Under the pieces are notes generated by a model. It ran no database searches. It was given only the letters and a program-made list of their open reading frames with translations, and had not been told where the DNA came from. A stretch of 64,000 bases of DNA, taken from contig NZ_JAZLIO010000006.1 in assembly GCF_045617425.1 (NCBI RefSeq), positions 62,001-126,000 of the forward strand, in the 5' to 3' direction. The first letter of the stretch is position 1. Each line of letters begins with the position of its first letter. Positions 1 to 9,175 of this stretch are shown here, one piece after another. Source of the stretch: Carnobacterium_B sp045617425. GTDB lineage: Bacteria; Bacillota; Bacilli; Lactobacillales; Carnobacteriaceae. Made by a program: the position numbers and the translations under genes.

Positions 1-280
1 TGGTGAAGCAGCAGCATTGATTTACACAGCTGGGCAAAGCGCACCGGCGCTAGATTTTGCCAACTGGAATCCACAATCGATTACAAGTCCATTGAATATA
101 ATGAGACCAGCTGAAACATTGGCTGTTCATATATGGAAAATCAACAGTGAAGGTGTTATGCCTGACGGAGCACAAGTGTCTGCAGGAGCTTCAGCTGTTT
201 TGATTATTGCAGTATTATTATTTAATTTAGTTGCTCGTTACCTAGGAAGAAAACTGCAAAAGAAAGCTACTTCTGCTTAG
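1..280 (+). CDS. pstA: Phosphate ABC transporter permease PstA, 3' end only
   Basis: This is the last 92 codons of an inner-membrane permease; the reading frame is open from base 2 and the start lies outside the window. The visible part has the Gly-Glu-Ala-Ala-Ala loop typical of PstA/PstC permeases (the EAA-type contact site for the ATPase), then a long extracytoplasmic loop, and a final transmembrane segment (ASAVLIIAVLLFNLVARYL) followed by a basic tail. PstA and PstC form the channel for high-affinity phosphate uptake. The two pstB genes and phoU follow immediately, which fixes the identity. The TTG at base 17 is internal and is not a start. Confidence 0.9.
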   Translation, partial: GEAAALIYTAGQSAPALDFANWNPQSITSPLNIMRPAETLAVHIWKINSEGVMPDGAQVSAGASAVLIIAVLLFNLVARYLGRKLQKKATSA

Positions 281-335
281 TAAAAGAAATGAATTGTAGA
301 AGTAATGCTTCAGTTAGATAAGGAGGATTTAAGGA

Positions 336-1142
336 ATGCCCAATCAAGCTAACTTAGAAACAAATGTTTTAAAAATGGCCCCCGGTACGAAAATCGATTT
401 GTCGACCGAAGATTTACATGTATGGTATGGAGATAATGAAGCCATCAAAGGTGTTTCGTTAGAATTTGAAGAAAATAAAATCACCTCTCTTATTGGGCCA
501 AGTGGATGTGGGAAATCAACTTACTTGCGTTCGTTAAACCGGATGAATGATGAAATTGAATCGGCTAGAGTAACTGGAAAAATTATGTACGAAGGTATTG
601 ATGTGAATGCTTCAAATATCGATGTATATGAAATGCGTAAAAATATTGGAATGGTATTTCAGCGTCCTAATCCATTTAGTAAATCAATTTACGACAATAT
701 TGCCTTTGCTTTAAGACGACATGGAGTCAAAGATAAAAATACGTTAGATGAAGCAGTGGAAACTAGTTTAAAACAAGCTGCTTTATGGGATCAAGTGAAA
801 GATCAATTAAATAAAAGTGCATTGGCCTTATCTGGAGGACAACAACAACGGTTATGTATCGCAAGAGCAATTGCCCTTAAACCGGATATTTTACTTTTAG
901 ATGAACCAGCAAGTGCTTTGGATCCAATTTCTACTAGTCAAGTAGAAGAAACACTACTGCAATTGAAAGAAGATTATTCAATTATTATTGTTACTCACAA
1001 TATGCAACAAGCTTCAAGAATTAGTGACTACACAGCTTTCTTTTATGTAGGAAACGTGATCGAGTACGATGAAACGAGAAAAGTTTTTACTCGTCCAAAA
1101 ATTCAAGCAACAGAAGATTATGTATCTGGTCATTTTGGGTAG
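336..1142 (+). CDS. pstB: Phosphate ABC transporter ATP-binding protein PstB (copy 1)
   Basis: ATPase that powers the PstSCAB phosphate importer at the cytoplasmic face. The 268-aa protein has Walker A GPSGCGKS (about residues 54-61), the PstB-typical QRPNPF Q-loop region, the ABC signature LSGGQQQR, Walker B ILLLDEPASALDP and the switch His in VTHNMQQA. An AAGGAGG site at 320-326 serves the ATG at 336. It has a longer N-terminal lead than its neighbour. The Walker B region reads PASALDP where most PstB have PTSALDP, a conservative change. Two adjacent pstB genes are common in Lactobacillales, and the pair may form a heterodimer; that is inference. Confidence 0.95.
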   Translation: MPNQANLETNVLKMAPGTKIDLSTEDLHVWYGDNEAIKGVSLEFEENKITSLIGPSGCGKSTYLRSLNRMNDEIESARVTGKIMYEGIDVNASNIDVYEMRKNIGMVFQRPNPFSKSIYDNIAFALRRHGVKDKNTLDEAVETSLKQAALWDQVKDQLNKSALALSGGQQQRLCIARAIALKPDILLLDEPASALDPISTSQVEETLLQLKEDYSIIIVTHNMQQASRISDYTAFFYVGNVIEYDETRKVFTRPKIQATEDYVSGHFG

Positions 1143-1153
1143 GAGGAAAAAGA

Positions 1154-1918
1154 GTGAGTAATGAAAAATTTATTATTGAATCTAAAGATGTTCATTTATA
1201 CTATGGAAATAACGAAGCACTAAAAGGTGTTTCGTTAGACTTTAAGCCTAACGAAATTACTGCATTGATTGGGCCAAGTGGTTGTGGAAAATCTACTTTT
1301 TTAAGAACTTTAAATCGGATGAATGATTTGATTCCGAATGTGACGATTACAGGTAACGTAAAATTTGAAAACAAAGAAATCTACAGTCCTAAAATGGATA
1401 CTGTTGAATTAAGGAAAAAAGTTGGTATGGTATTTCAACAACCGAATCCTTTTCCCTTTTCAATCTATGAAAATGTTGCCTATGGTTTGAAAATTGCAGG
1501 AATGAAAGACAAAGCTAAGATAGATGCTATCGTGGAAGAAAGTTTAAAAAAAGCAGCTGTTTGGGAAGATGTGAAAGATAAATTGCATAAAAGTGCTCTT
1601 TCGCTTTCAGGTGGACAACAACAAAGAGTCTGTATTGCACGAGTATTAGCAATTGAACCGTCTGTTATTCTACTGGATGAGCCTACAAGTGCTCTAGATC
1701 CTATTTCAAGCGCAAAAATTGAAAATATGTTATTAGAATTAAAAAAAGATTATACCATGATAATCGTTACTCATAATATGCAACAAGCATCAAGAATATC
1801 TGATAATACAGCATTTTTCTTAAATGGACACTTGATTGAACATGGGGAAACAAGACAAATTTTTACAAGACCTAAACAAAAAGAAACAGAAGACTATATT
1901 TCTGGACGTTTTGGGTAA
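1154..1918 (+). CDS. pstB: Phosphate ABC transporter ATP-binding protein PstB (copy 2)
   Basis: Second phosphate-importer ATPase, 254 aa, clearly paralogous to the upstream copy. Walker A PSGCGKST lies near residues 41-48, followed by QQPNPFPFSIYENV, LSGGQQQR and VILLDEPTSALDP. It starts at GTG 1154, with AGGAGGAAA 1141-1149 as ribosome site; only 11 bases separate it from copy 1, so the two are co-transcribed and possibly translationally coupled. It keeps the canonical PTSALDP. The C-terminal tails of both copies end in the same YxSGxFG pattern, which supports a tandem duplication. Confidence 0.95.
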   Translation: MSNEKFIIESKDVHLYYGNNEALKGVSLDFKPNEITALIGPSGCGKSTFLRTLNRMNDLIPNVTITGNVKFENKEIYSPKMDTVELRKKVGMVFQQPNPFPFSIYENVAYGLKIAGMKDKAKIDAIVEESLKKAAVWEDVKDKLHKSALSLSGGQQQRVCIARVLAIEPSVILLDEPTSALDPISSAKIENMLLELKKDYTMIIVTHNMQQASRISDNTAFFLNGHLIEHGETRQIFTRPKQKETEDYISGRFG

Positions 1919-1959
1919 TTCGTTGCATAATTAAGAAAATGGTATAGGAGTGATGGAAA

Positions 1960-2640
1960 GTGAGACGAGTATTTGAAGAGGAATTAAATGATTTACACGT
2001 TCATTTTTTTGAAATGGGAAAAATGGTTAACGAAGCAATCTATAAATCAGTAAAAGCCTTTGTAAATCATGATAAAAATCTCGCTCAAGAAGTAATTGAT
2101 GGAGACTTGGAAATTAACAGACACGAAGTTGAGCTAGAGAAACAATGTTTTGAAATGATTGCGTTACAACAACCGGTCACAACAGATTTAAGAAAGATTG
2201 TAACGGTTATGAAAGCTTGTGCTGATCTTGAAAGAATGGGCGATCACGCAGTTAGTATTGCAAAATCGACTATTCGAGTAAAAGGAAACAAACGAATCTA
2301 TGAAGTGGAAGCAGAAATTGCTGAAATGTCTGAAAAAGTAAAAGTTATGGTTCAAGGCGTTTTAGATGCATATGTTAATTTTGATACAGAAAAGGCTAAA
2401 CAAATAGCTTTAAGTGATCGAGCAGTAGATAAAGATGCAAAAAAAATCCACCATGATTGTATAGAACACATGAAAGCTGATCCAGAAATTGTGTTGGGTG
2501 GATCAGATTATATGCTTGTAGCTGGATACCTAGAACGAATTGGGGATTATGTAACAAATATTTCTGAATGGATCGTATACTTGAATTCTGGTAAAGTTGT
2601 TGAATTAAACACTCACAATAAAAATAGTCCTATAAATTAA
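1960..2640 (+). CDS. phoU: Phosphate signalling and transport regulator PhoU
   Basis: Cytoplasmic helical protein that links Pst transporter activity to the PhoR/PhoP phosphate response and restrains phosphate uptake. The 226-aa sequence has two PhoU repeats with their metal-binding signatures, DLERMGDHAVSIAKS in the first half and YLERIGDYVTNISEW in the second. It starts at GTG 1960 with a GGAG at 1947-1950. It is the last gene of the pst operon and is followed directly by a strong terminator. Confidence 0.95.
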   Translation: MRRVFEEELNDLHVHFFEMGKMVNEAIYKSVKAFVNHDKNLAQEVIDGDLEINRHEVELEKQCFEMIALQQPVTTDLRKIVTVMKACADLERMGDHAVSIAKSTIRVKGNKRIYEVEAEIAEMSEKVKVMVQGVLDAYVNFDTEKAKQIALSDRAVDKDAKKIHHDCIEHMKADPEIVLGGSDYMLVAGYLERIGDYVTNISEWIVYLNSGKVVELNTHNKNSPIN

Positions 2641-2645
2641 TCAAC

Positions 2646-2680
2646 AAAAACGACTGGAAAATTATTCCAGTCGTTTTTTT
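2646..2680 (+). terminator. Rho-independent terminator of the pst-phoU operon
   Basis: Nine-bp perfect stem, CGACTGGAA (2651-2659) with TTCCAGTCG (2665-2673), a five-base loop and a run of seven T. It begins six bases after the phoU stop. Confidence 0.95.
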
Positions 2681-2780
2681 AGCTAGTTTAGGATAAGAGG
2701 TATAGTTGTCAAGGTCTTTTGCTTTCTTAAGTATTCTATGTTAGGATAATAAAAATTTAACAAATGGAGGATGAGTTAAA

Positions 2781-3425
2781 ATGGGGATGCATCAGTATAT
2801 TAAAAGCTTAAGTGATTTAGAAAACATCTTTCGTTGTCCAGGGAAGTTTAAATATGAAGACCATTCTGTTGCAGCGCATTCGTTTAAAGTTACTCAAATT
2901 GCACAGTTTCTAGGAACTGTAGAAGAGCAAGCAGGAAATGAAATCAACTGGAGAGCACTATATGAAAAGGCGCTCAACCATGACTATACAGAACTCTTCA
3001 TAGGAGATATTAAAACGCCTGTTAAATATGCGACACCTGAATTACGAGGAATGTTAGCAGATGTTGAAGATTCAATGACGGAAAACTTCGTAAAAAAAGA
3101 AATTCCAAAAGAATTCCAACCTGCTTATTTTGAACGACTAAAAGAAGGGAAAGATGAAACTTTAGAAGGGCAAATTTTATCTGTTTCAGACAAAATTGAT
3201 TTGCTTTATGAATCTTTTGGAGAAATTCAAAAAGGAAATCCGGAACGCGTGTTTACTGAAATTTATGAAGAATCTTTAAAAACAATCTTAGAATTTAGAC
3301 ATTTGACGAGTACACATTATTTTTTGAAAGAAATCCTTCCTGACTTGTTAAGTGGGAACTTTACAAATCAAGATCAATTACAAAAAATAACGCAACGAAT
3401 TGTTAATGATTCATTAAGTGACTAA
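2781..3425 (+). CDS. HD-domain phosphohydrolase (YfbR-like 5'-nucleotidase family)
   Basis: A 214-aa metal-dependent phosphohydrolase of the HD superfamily. The metal ligands are visible as His33 (SVAAHSF), His67-Asp68 (ALNHDYTEL) and Asp137 (SVSDKID). This spacing matches the YfbR/YqeK-like group, several members of which dephosphorylate deoxynucleoside monophosphates; the substrate here is not determined. GGAGG at 2766-2770 serves the ATG at 2781; a second Met two codons on is possible. It stands alone, with its own short upstream region after the pst terminator. Confidence 0.8.
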   Translation: MGMHQYIKSLSDLENIFRCPGKFKYEDHSVAAHSFKVTQIAQFLGTVEEQAGNEINWRALYEKALNHDYTELFIGDIKTPVKYATPELRGMLADVEDSMTENFVKKEIPKEFQPAYFERLKEGKDETLEGQILSVSDKIDLLYESFGEIQKGNPERVFTEIYEESLKTILEFRHLTSTHYFLKEILPDLLSGNFTNQDQLQKITQRIVNDSLSD

Positions 3426-3429
3426 CAGA

Positions 3430-3459
3430 TGAACAAACGTTCGCTAAAAATAATATAAT
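3430..3459 (+). promoter_or_regulatory. LexA/DinR-like SOS box overlapping a promoter upstream of uvrA
   Basis: TGAACAAACGTTCG at 3430-3443 differs at one position from the Gram-positive LexA consensus CGAACNNNNGTTCG. A good -10, TATAAT (3454-3459), lies 10 bases downstream, so a bound LexA would cover the -35. uvrA is an SOS gene in Bacillus, which supports the assignment. Confidence 0.7.
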
Positions 3460-3482
3460 ATGATAAACTAGTAAGATAAAAG

Positions 3483-3516
3483 GGTAGGATGCATGTAGCT
3501 ATCCTATCTTTTGTGT
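3483..3516 (+). terminator. Terminator-like hairpin between the HD gene and uvrA
   Basis: GGTAGGAT (3483-3490) pairs with ATCCTATC (3501-3508) through one G-U pair, followed by TTTTGTGTTTT. It can end the HD-protein mRNA, but it lies downstream of the SOS-type promoter and so within the uvrA leader. It is short and of moderate strength. Confidence 0.5.
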
Positions 3517-3582
3517 TTTCGTTAAACTATTCTTATAAACTAAATTTGAAGCATTAAAAATAACTAAAAAGGAAGTAAGCAA

Positions 3583-6444
3583 ATGGCACATGATAAAATT
3601 ACCGTCAAAGGCGCGCGTTCACATAATCTGAAAAACATTGATGTAACGATACCAAGAGACAAACTAGTAGTTGTTACCGGATTATCAGGGTCTGGTAAGA
3701 GTTCTTTAGCTTTCGATACTTTATATGCTGAAGGTCAAAGGCGTTATGTTGAAAGTCTTTCAGCTTATGCTCGTCAATTTCTTGGTCAAATGGATAAACC
3801 AGATGTGGATAGTATAGATGGTTTAAGTCCGGCTATCTCAATCGATCAAAAAACAACTAGTAAAAATCCACGGTCTACGGTAGGAACGGTAACGGAGATC
3901 AATGACTATTTAAGATTATTATATGCTCGTATTGGTCATCCTATTTGTCCAAATGACGGTACGGAGATTTCTAGTCAGTCTGTTGAGCAAATGGTGGACC
4001 GTGTACTAGAATATCCTGAGGGAACAAGAATCCAATTATTAGCTCCTATTGTTGTTGGAAAAAGAGGTCAGCACAAGAAAGTTTTTGATAAAGTTAAATC
4101 TGAAGGATACGTTCGTGTACGAGTAAATAAAGAAATGTATGATATTACTGATGATATTGAGTTGGAAAAAAATAAAAAGCATGATATTGAAATTGTTATT
4201 GATCGAATTGTAGTCAAAGAAGGCATCCGTTCGCGTTTATTTGATTCCTTCGAAGCAGCTTTGCGCTTAGCAGAAGGCTATGCGATTGCAGATATCATGG
4301 GTCAAGAAGAAGTATTATTTAGTGAGCATTATGCATGTCCTTACTGTGGATTTACTGTTGGTGAATTAGAACCTCGATTATTTTCATTTAATGCGCCATT
4401 TGGTTCTTGTCCCGATTGTGACGGATTGGGCATTAAGTTAGAAGTAGACGTTGATTTAGTAGTTCCAGATAAAAGCTTATCGTTGAAAGACGGAGCTATT
4501 TTGCCATGGAATCCAATTAGTTCAAATTACTATCCACAAATGTTGGAACAAGCTTGTAAACATTTTAAAATTGATATGACCATCCCATTTGAAGAATTGC
4601 CTGAAGAAGAGCAAGAATTTGTTTTGAAAGGTTCAAAGGGAGAATTATTCCATTTTCATTATAAAAATGACTTTGGTGGTGTACGTGATGTCGACATCCC
4701 ATTTGAGGGTGTATTGACGAATATTCAAAGACGGTATCGTGAAACAAGCAGCGATTTTACAAGAGACCAAATGAGGTTGTATATGACGGAATTGGCTTGC
4801 CAAACGTGTGGTGGAAAACGATTAAACCCAGAAGCATTATCAGTAAAAATAGATGGAAAAGACATTGGGGAAGTATGTGAATATCCGATTGAAAAATCAA
4901 TGCAATTTTTCGATGAATTGTCTCTATCTGAAAATGATGACATGATTGCAAAGCCTATATTGAAAGAAGTAAATGATCGATTGAGTTTTTTGAAGAATGT
5001 TGGGTTGAATTATTTAACCCTAAGTCGTACTGCCGGTACTTTATCTGGGGGAGAAGCACAGCGTATTCGTTTGGCAACTCAGATTGGATCTAATTTGTCG
5101 GGTGTTTTATATATACTAGACGAGCCTTCAATAGGGCTGCATCAAAGAGATAACAATCGACTTATTGAATCATTGCAAAAAATGCGTGATTTAGGCAATA
5201 CATTAATCGTCGTAGAACATGATGAAGACACCATGAGAGCTGCCGATTATTTGATTGATATAGGTCCTGGTGCAGGTGAAAAGGGTGGAGAAATCATGGC
5301 CATCGGAACACCAGAAGAAGTTGCTAATAGTAAGAATTCCTTAACCGGCGCTTATTTATCAGGGAAAAAATTTATACCTGTTCCTAAAGAGCGTAGAACA
5401 GAAGATAAAGGTGCTATTCGCGTTAAAGGGGCAGCTGAGAACAACTTGAAAAATGTAAATGTTGATTTTCCGCTAGGCCGTTTTGTAGCTGTTACGGGTG
5501 TTTCTGGATCTGGTAAGAGTTCTTTAGTTAATTCTATTTTGAAAAAGACCTTATCTCGGGATTTAAATCGTTCAAAACAAAAACCTGGAAAATACAAATC
5601 ATTAGAAGGTCATAAAGGATTAGAAAAAGTTATTGATATTGATCAAAGTCCAATAGGACGGACACCTCGAAGCAATCCAGCAACGTATACAAGTGTATTT
5701 GATGATATCCGCGATTTATTTGCTCAAACAAATGAAGCTAAAATTAGAGGGTACAAAAAAGGGCGTTTTAGTTTTAATGTGAAAGGCGGACGGTGTGAAG
5801 CATGTAGAGGAGATGGAATTTTAAAAATTGAAATGCATTTCCTTCCTGATGTGTATGTACCATGTGAAATCTGTCATGGCACACGTTACAATTCAGAAAC
5901 CTTAGAGGTCAGATACAAAGGGAAAAATATCTCTGATGTGCTGAACATGACAATAGAAGAAGCAGTTGTCTTTTTTGAAAATGTTCCTAAAATTCGTAAA
6001 AAGTTGCAAACAATCATCGATGTTGGATTGGGATATGTAACACTAGGACAACCGGCTACCACATTATCAGGTGGGGAAGCACAACGAATGAAGTTGGCTA
6101 GTGAATTACGCAAAAGTTCAAACGGAGATAACTTCTATATCCTAGATGAACCTACGACAGGATTGCATACGGATGATATTGCGCGACTACTAGTTGTGCT
6201 AAATCGATTAGTTGAAGCAGGCAACACAGTTTTAGTTATTGAACATAATTTGGATGTGATTAAAACAGCGGACTATGTGATTGATTTAGGACCAGAAGGT
6301 GGAGCAGGTGGAGGTACGATCATCGCTACTGGAACTCCAGAGGAAGTCGCTAAGGTCAAGAAAAGTTTTACTGGACAATACTTGAATGAAATCTTGAAAA
6401 GAGATAAGAAGCGCGAAAAAGTGATTGAACAGTCAATTGAATAG
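3583..6444 (+). CDS. uvrA: Excinuclease ABC subunit UvrA
   Basis: DNA-damage recognition ATPase of nucleotide excision repair; it loads UvrB at lesions. The 953-aa protein has both ABC modules: Walker A GLSGSGKSS (about residues 33-41) and GVSGSGKSS (about 639-647), each with an LSGGEAQR signature later in the module. Zinc-finger cysteines are visible in CPYCGF...CPDCDG in the first half and CEACRGDG...CEICHG in the second. Length is close to the E. coli protein (940 aa). It is monocistronic here; the usual uvrB neighbour is absent from the window. An SOS-like box lies 140 bp upstream. Confidence 0.97.
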   Translation: MAHDKITVKGARSHNLKNIDVTIPRDKLVVVTGLSGSGKSSLAFDTLYAEGQRRYVESLSAYARQFLGQMDKPDVDSIDGLSPAISIDQKTTSKNPRSTVGTVTEINDYLRLLYARIGHPICPNDGTEISSQSVEQMVDRVLEYPEGTRIQLLAPIVVGKRGQHKKVFDKVKSEGYVRVRVNKEMYDITDDIELEKNKKHDIEIVIDRIVVKEGIRSRLFDSFEAALRLAEGYAIADIMGQEEVLFSEHYACPYCGFTVGELEPRLFSFNAPFGSCPDCDGLGIKLEVDVDLVVPDKSLSLKDGAILPWNPISSNYYPQMLEQACKHFKIDMTIPFEELPEEEQEFVLKGSKGELFHFHYKNDFGGVRDVDIPFEGVLTNIQRRYRETSSDFTRDQMRLYMTELACQTCGGKRLNPEALSVKIDGKDIGEVCEYPIEKSMQFFDELSLSENDDMIAKPILKEVNDRLSFLKNVGLNYLTLSRTAGTLSGGEAQRIRLATQIGSNLSGVLYILDEPSIGLHQRDNNRLIESLQKMRDLGNTLIVVEHDEDTMRAADYLIDIGPGAGEKGGEIMAIGTPEEVANSKNSLTGAYLSGKKFIPVPKERRTEDKGAIRVKGAAENNLKNVNVDFPLGRFVAVTGVSGSGKSSLVNSILKKTLSRDLNRSKQKPGKYKSLEGHKGLEKVIDIDQSPIGRTPRSNPATYTSVFDDIRDLFAQTNEAKIRGYKKGRFSFNVKGGRCEACRGDGILKIEMHFLPDVYVPCEICHGTRYNSETLEVRYKGKNISDVLNMTIEEAVVFFENVPKIRKKLQTIIDVGLGYVTLGQPATTLSGGEAQRMKLASELRKSSNGDNFYILDEPTTGLHTDDIARLLVVLNRLVEAGNTVLVIEHNLDVIKTADYVIDLGPEGGAGGGTIIATGTPEEVAKVKKSFTGQYLNEILKRDKKREKVIEQSIE

Positions 6445-6453
6445 TACAAAAAG

Positions 6454-6495
6454 GACGAATAAAGCTGTGATCAGTCAGTTGTATTCGTCTTTTTT
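6454..6495 (+). terminator. Rho-independent terminator after uvrA
   Basis: GACGAATA (6454-6461) pairs with TATTCGTC (6482-6489) around a 20-base loop, followed by TTTTTT. Confidence 0.8.
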
Positions 6496-6719
6496 AAAGT
6501 ATTTCTTTTTTAAATTTAGTTGTTTCATGTTAAACTTAACGTGAAAACTAACCTCCTGTTCAGACTATGTAACGATAATAAAATCGTACTTAAGTCCTAT
6601 GACAAATTTCCCTAGATGACGCATAATAATGATAATAACAAAGACAGTATACAACTAACTTTTAACATTATAAGGCAAACACTATCAAAGGAATTGAAAA
6701 TTTTGAGGAGGAAATGACC

Positions 6720-8315
6720 ATGAAACAAAGAGAAAGAATACTCGAACTAGTTAAACAAGGGATCATCTCTACTGAAGAAGCCTTAGTTTTACTAGAAAAT
6801 GCAGCAAAAAAAGAAGGTAAAGAAGCGATTAAAAAAGAACAAGCTCATACGCAAGAGTCAAAAGAACAAACTGCTATACCACCTAAACCTGAAACACCAT
6901 TTTTTAATGAAGAAACAGAAACTGATTCAGAGTTTTTAAAATCAGAAGAAGACGCTCAAGATGAAGCGTTCTCTGCTGAAGAACAAAAGGATCGCAATCA
7001 GTTGGAAAAAATATTAGAAAGTTTATCCAATGAAGCATCTTCTTATTCTGCAAAATTAGATGAAAAGAATCTTGAAATTGCGACACTTAGAAGCAAACTT
7101 AGAATGGTACAAGAAAAATTAATGGTACTTGAAACCAAAGAAGACTTAGATGAATTACATCCTGAAAAAGCACCTGAAATGAATCAAATGAAAAATGAAA
7201 TCAATGAGTTAGACGTTCAATTGAAAGACTTAGAAGAAGAAAAAACTGAATTAGAAAATCAATTGAGAACGGTAAAAAGAAAACAATGGGGTACTCAAAA
7301 GAAACAAATTTCAGAAAAATTTGAGATACCAGAAGATTGGAAAGAAACAGCCAATGAGACATTGAATCAAGTAACAGGAAAAGTAGTGGATACTGGAAAT
7401 CAATTTGGTAAGTTCATGAAAGAAACGTTCTCTACAGTGATGGAAAATATGGACTGGAAAGATGTTAATGTTCGTGTACCAGGTTTAGCTTCAACTAAAT
7501 TCACACATGAGTTTAATTATCCTGAAAGTACAGCATCTATTTTAGATGTAAAAGTTGCAAACGGAAATGTACTATTTAAAAACTGGGATAGCCAAGATAT
7601 CAAAGTTGAAGCTGATGTTAAAATTTATGGTAAATTAGACACTGCAACACCTTTAGAAGCTTTTGAAAAACGCAGCACTGTGGAAGTGACCGATGAAAAA
7701 ATGGTATTCCACGTTCCAAACAAACGGATACGTTGTGACTTAGTATTTTACCTTCCTGAAAGAGTATACGATCATACCGCAATCAATCTTTTGAATGGAA
7801 ATGTAAAATTTGAAGATTTCGAAGGAAAAGATTTCTATGTTAAATGCACGAATGGGAATGTATTTTTCCAAAATCTAACAGCTACCATGTTGGAAACTGA
7901 TGGCGTTAATGGTACCGTTACAGTATTAGATAGCACAGTAAGAGATTTGATGGTAAAAAGTGTTAATGGCGGAATCGTTGCACATGGTAAAATTAAGAGT
8001 GGAAATCTTTCAACGGTCAATGGTACTGTAAAAGTTACATTAGAAGGTGAAGATTTAACACGTATGGCAGCTTCTTCTGTCAACGGAAGTGTAAAAGTAT
8101 CTTTTCCTAAACAGTATAGTATAGAAGGAGAAGCAAAAAGTAATTTAGGAACGATTCAAAATAGAGTTGCAAATCTTGAAACACTTAAAGAAAGAAAAGA
8201 CCGAACAAGTCAACTTCTAGAATTTAGAAGAATAGCGGATACGCAACTATTAGTGTTGAAATTAGAAACAACAACAGGTAATATTTTATTAAAAGAGGCA
8301 GATGAACTAGTTTGA
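6720..8315 (+). CDS. DUF4097-family protein with N-terminal SHOCT-like helix (YvlB-like)
   Basis: A 531-aa protein with three parts. Residues 1-35 form a short amphipathic helix (ERILELVKQGIISTEEALVLLE) like the N-terminus of B. subtilis YvlB. Residues about 40-190 are acidic and then coiled-coil (long runs of E, K, L heptads). The C-terminal 280 residues are a repetitive beta-solenoid with recurring SVNGxV/TVNGTV turns, matching DUF4097. I chose the ATG at 6720 over 6714 because GGAGG at 6707-6711 is 8 bases from the former and only 2 from the latter. With the PspC and YvlD genes that follow it resembles the B. subtilis yvl set, which responds to envelope stress; the function here is inferred. 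No signal peptide is seen. Confidence 0.8.
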   Translation: MKQRERILELVKQGIISTEEALVLLENAAKKEGKEAIKKEQAHTQESKEQTAIPPKPETPFFNEETETDSEFLKSEEDAQDEAFSAEEQKDRNQLEKILESLSNEASSYSAKLDEKNLEIATLRSKLRMVQEKLMVLETKEDLDELHPEKAPEMNQMKNEINELDVQLKDLEEEKTELENQLRTVKRKQWGTQKKQISEKFEIPEDWKETANETLNQVTGKVVDTGNQFGKFMKETFSTVMENMDWKDVNVRVPGLASTKFTHEFNYPESTASILDVKVANGNVLFKNWDSQDIKVEADVKIYGKLDTATPLEAFEKRSTVEVTDEKMVFHVPNKRIRCDLVFYLPERVYDHTAINLLNGNVKFEDFEGKDFYVKCTNGNVFFQNLTATMLETDGVNGTVTVLDSTVRDLMVKSVNGGIVAHGKIKSGNLSTVNGTVKVTLEGEDLTRMAASSVNGSVKVSFPKQYSIEGEAKSNLGTIQNRVANLETLKERKDRTSQLLEFRRIADTQLLVLKLETTTGNILLKEADELV

Positions 8316-8347
8316 AACAGTGTTGAAAATCAGAGAGGTGAATGAAA

Positions 8348-8653
8348 ATGAAAAAATTGACTAAATCAAGAGACAATAAAATGGTGAGCGGTGTCTTAGC
8401 TGGAATCGCAGAATATTTCGGATTTGATCCAACGATACTCCGCATTATTTATGGAGCAGCTACTTTAATCGGTGTAGGTTCGCCGTTTATTCTGTATATC
8501 GTACTTGCTATCGTGATTCCAGAAGCTCCTAGAAATAATAATTCAGAGAATACAGGAACGTATGGATTCAAACCTGGAAATAAGCGACCAGAAAAAAAAG
8601 AACCACGTAAAGAAGCTGAGAAAGTTAAAGAGGAAGACTGGAGTGACTTTTAG
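8348..8653 (+). CDS. PspC-domain membrane protein
   Basis: A 101-aa protein with a PspC domain over residues 1-60: the KKLTKSRDNKMVSGVLAGIAEYF start followed by a hydrophobic helix (LIGVGSPFILYIVLAIVIP), then a charged Lys/Glu-rich cytoplasmic tail. PspC proteins sense or transmit envelope stress in the membrane. The start is taken at 8348, seven bases after AGAGGTG (8334-8340); the in-frame ATG at 8342 is too close to the ribosome site. Its stop overlaps the next start by one base. Confidence 0.88.
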   Translation: MKKLTKSRDNKMVSGVLAGIAEYFGFDPTILRIIYGAATLIGVGSPFILYIVLAIVIPEAPRNNNSENTGTYGFKPGNKRPEKKEPRKEAEKVKEEDWSDF

Positions 8654-9003
8654 TGAAATTTTGGCAAAAAATTATTGTTAATGCATTGATTTTCTTAGCC
8701 TTAGCTGGTTTTTTGCAAAATATGTTCTATGTAGAAAGCATATGGGTAGCATTAGGCGCCAGCCTTGTCTTGGCTATTTTGAATATGGCAGTAAAGCCGA
8801 TTTTATTCATCTTATCCCTACCTATTACTCTCTTAACTCTTGGATTTTTCACTATCGTTATTAATGCAGCTATGTTGAGTATGACCGCAGCAATTGTAGG
8901 GAGCGGTTTTGAATTTTCATCATTTGGAGCAACAATGCTTGTGGCTATCTTGATGTCGCTAGTTAATATGTTATTAAATAGTCAATTAAGACAACCTAAG
9001 TGA
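8653..9003 (+). CDS. YvlD-like four-helix membrane protein (phage holin superfamily IV)
   Basis: A 116-aa, almost wholly hydrophobic protein with four predicted membrane helices, separated by short loops such as NMAVKPILFILSLPITLLTLG, the characteristic block of the YvlD family. Despite the family name it is not a phage gene here: in Bacillus the homologue sits with YvlB and YvlC (PspC). The GTG start at 8653 shares its first base with the stop of the pspC-like gene, giving translational coupling. The role is unknown; an envelope function is inferred from the neighbours. Confidence 0.85.
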   Translation: MKFWQKIIVNALIFLALAGFLQNMFYVESIWVALGASLVLAILNMAVKPILFILSLPITLLTLGFFTIVINAAMLSMTAAIVGSGFEFSSFGATMLVAILMSLVNMLLNSQLRQPK

Positions 9004-9030
9004 ATTGGCAATATGAGAAAAGATAAGTTT

Positions 9031-9070
9031 AAGACCCGAGTTTTCTAAATTGGAAACCGGGTCTTTTTTT
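9031..9070 (+). terminator. Terminator 1 after the yvl-like operon
   Basis: AAGACCCG (9031-9038) pairs with CGGGTCTT (9058-9065), followed by seven T. Confidence 0.9.
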
Positions 9071-9094
9071 AACGCATTTTATAAAAGTAATCAG

Positions 9095-9150
9095 ATAGTC
9101 ATAGGAGATGAGACGGTTGTTTCATTTCCTATGACTATTTTTTTGTTTTT
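9095..9150 (+). terminator. Terminator 2 (long hairpin), tandem
   Basis: A 20-bp stem, arms 9095-9114 and 9119-9138, complete with only two G-U pairs, a GGTT loop and a following T-rich tract (TTTTTTTGTTTTT). It is the strongest hairpin in this gap. Confidence 0.85.
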
Positions 9151-9175
9151 AAAAGAAATTTAAACTTATAAAATG

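Noticed and set aside
4565..4951. Minus-strand open frames inside uvrA, and similar ones inside pgk, rnr, argJ and argD
   Set aside because: They lie antisense to well-conserved genes, lack ribosome sites and have no protein-like composition.
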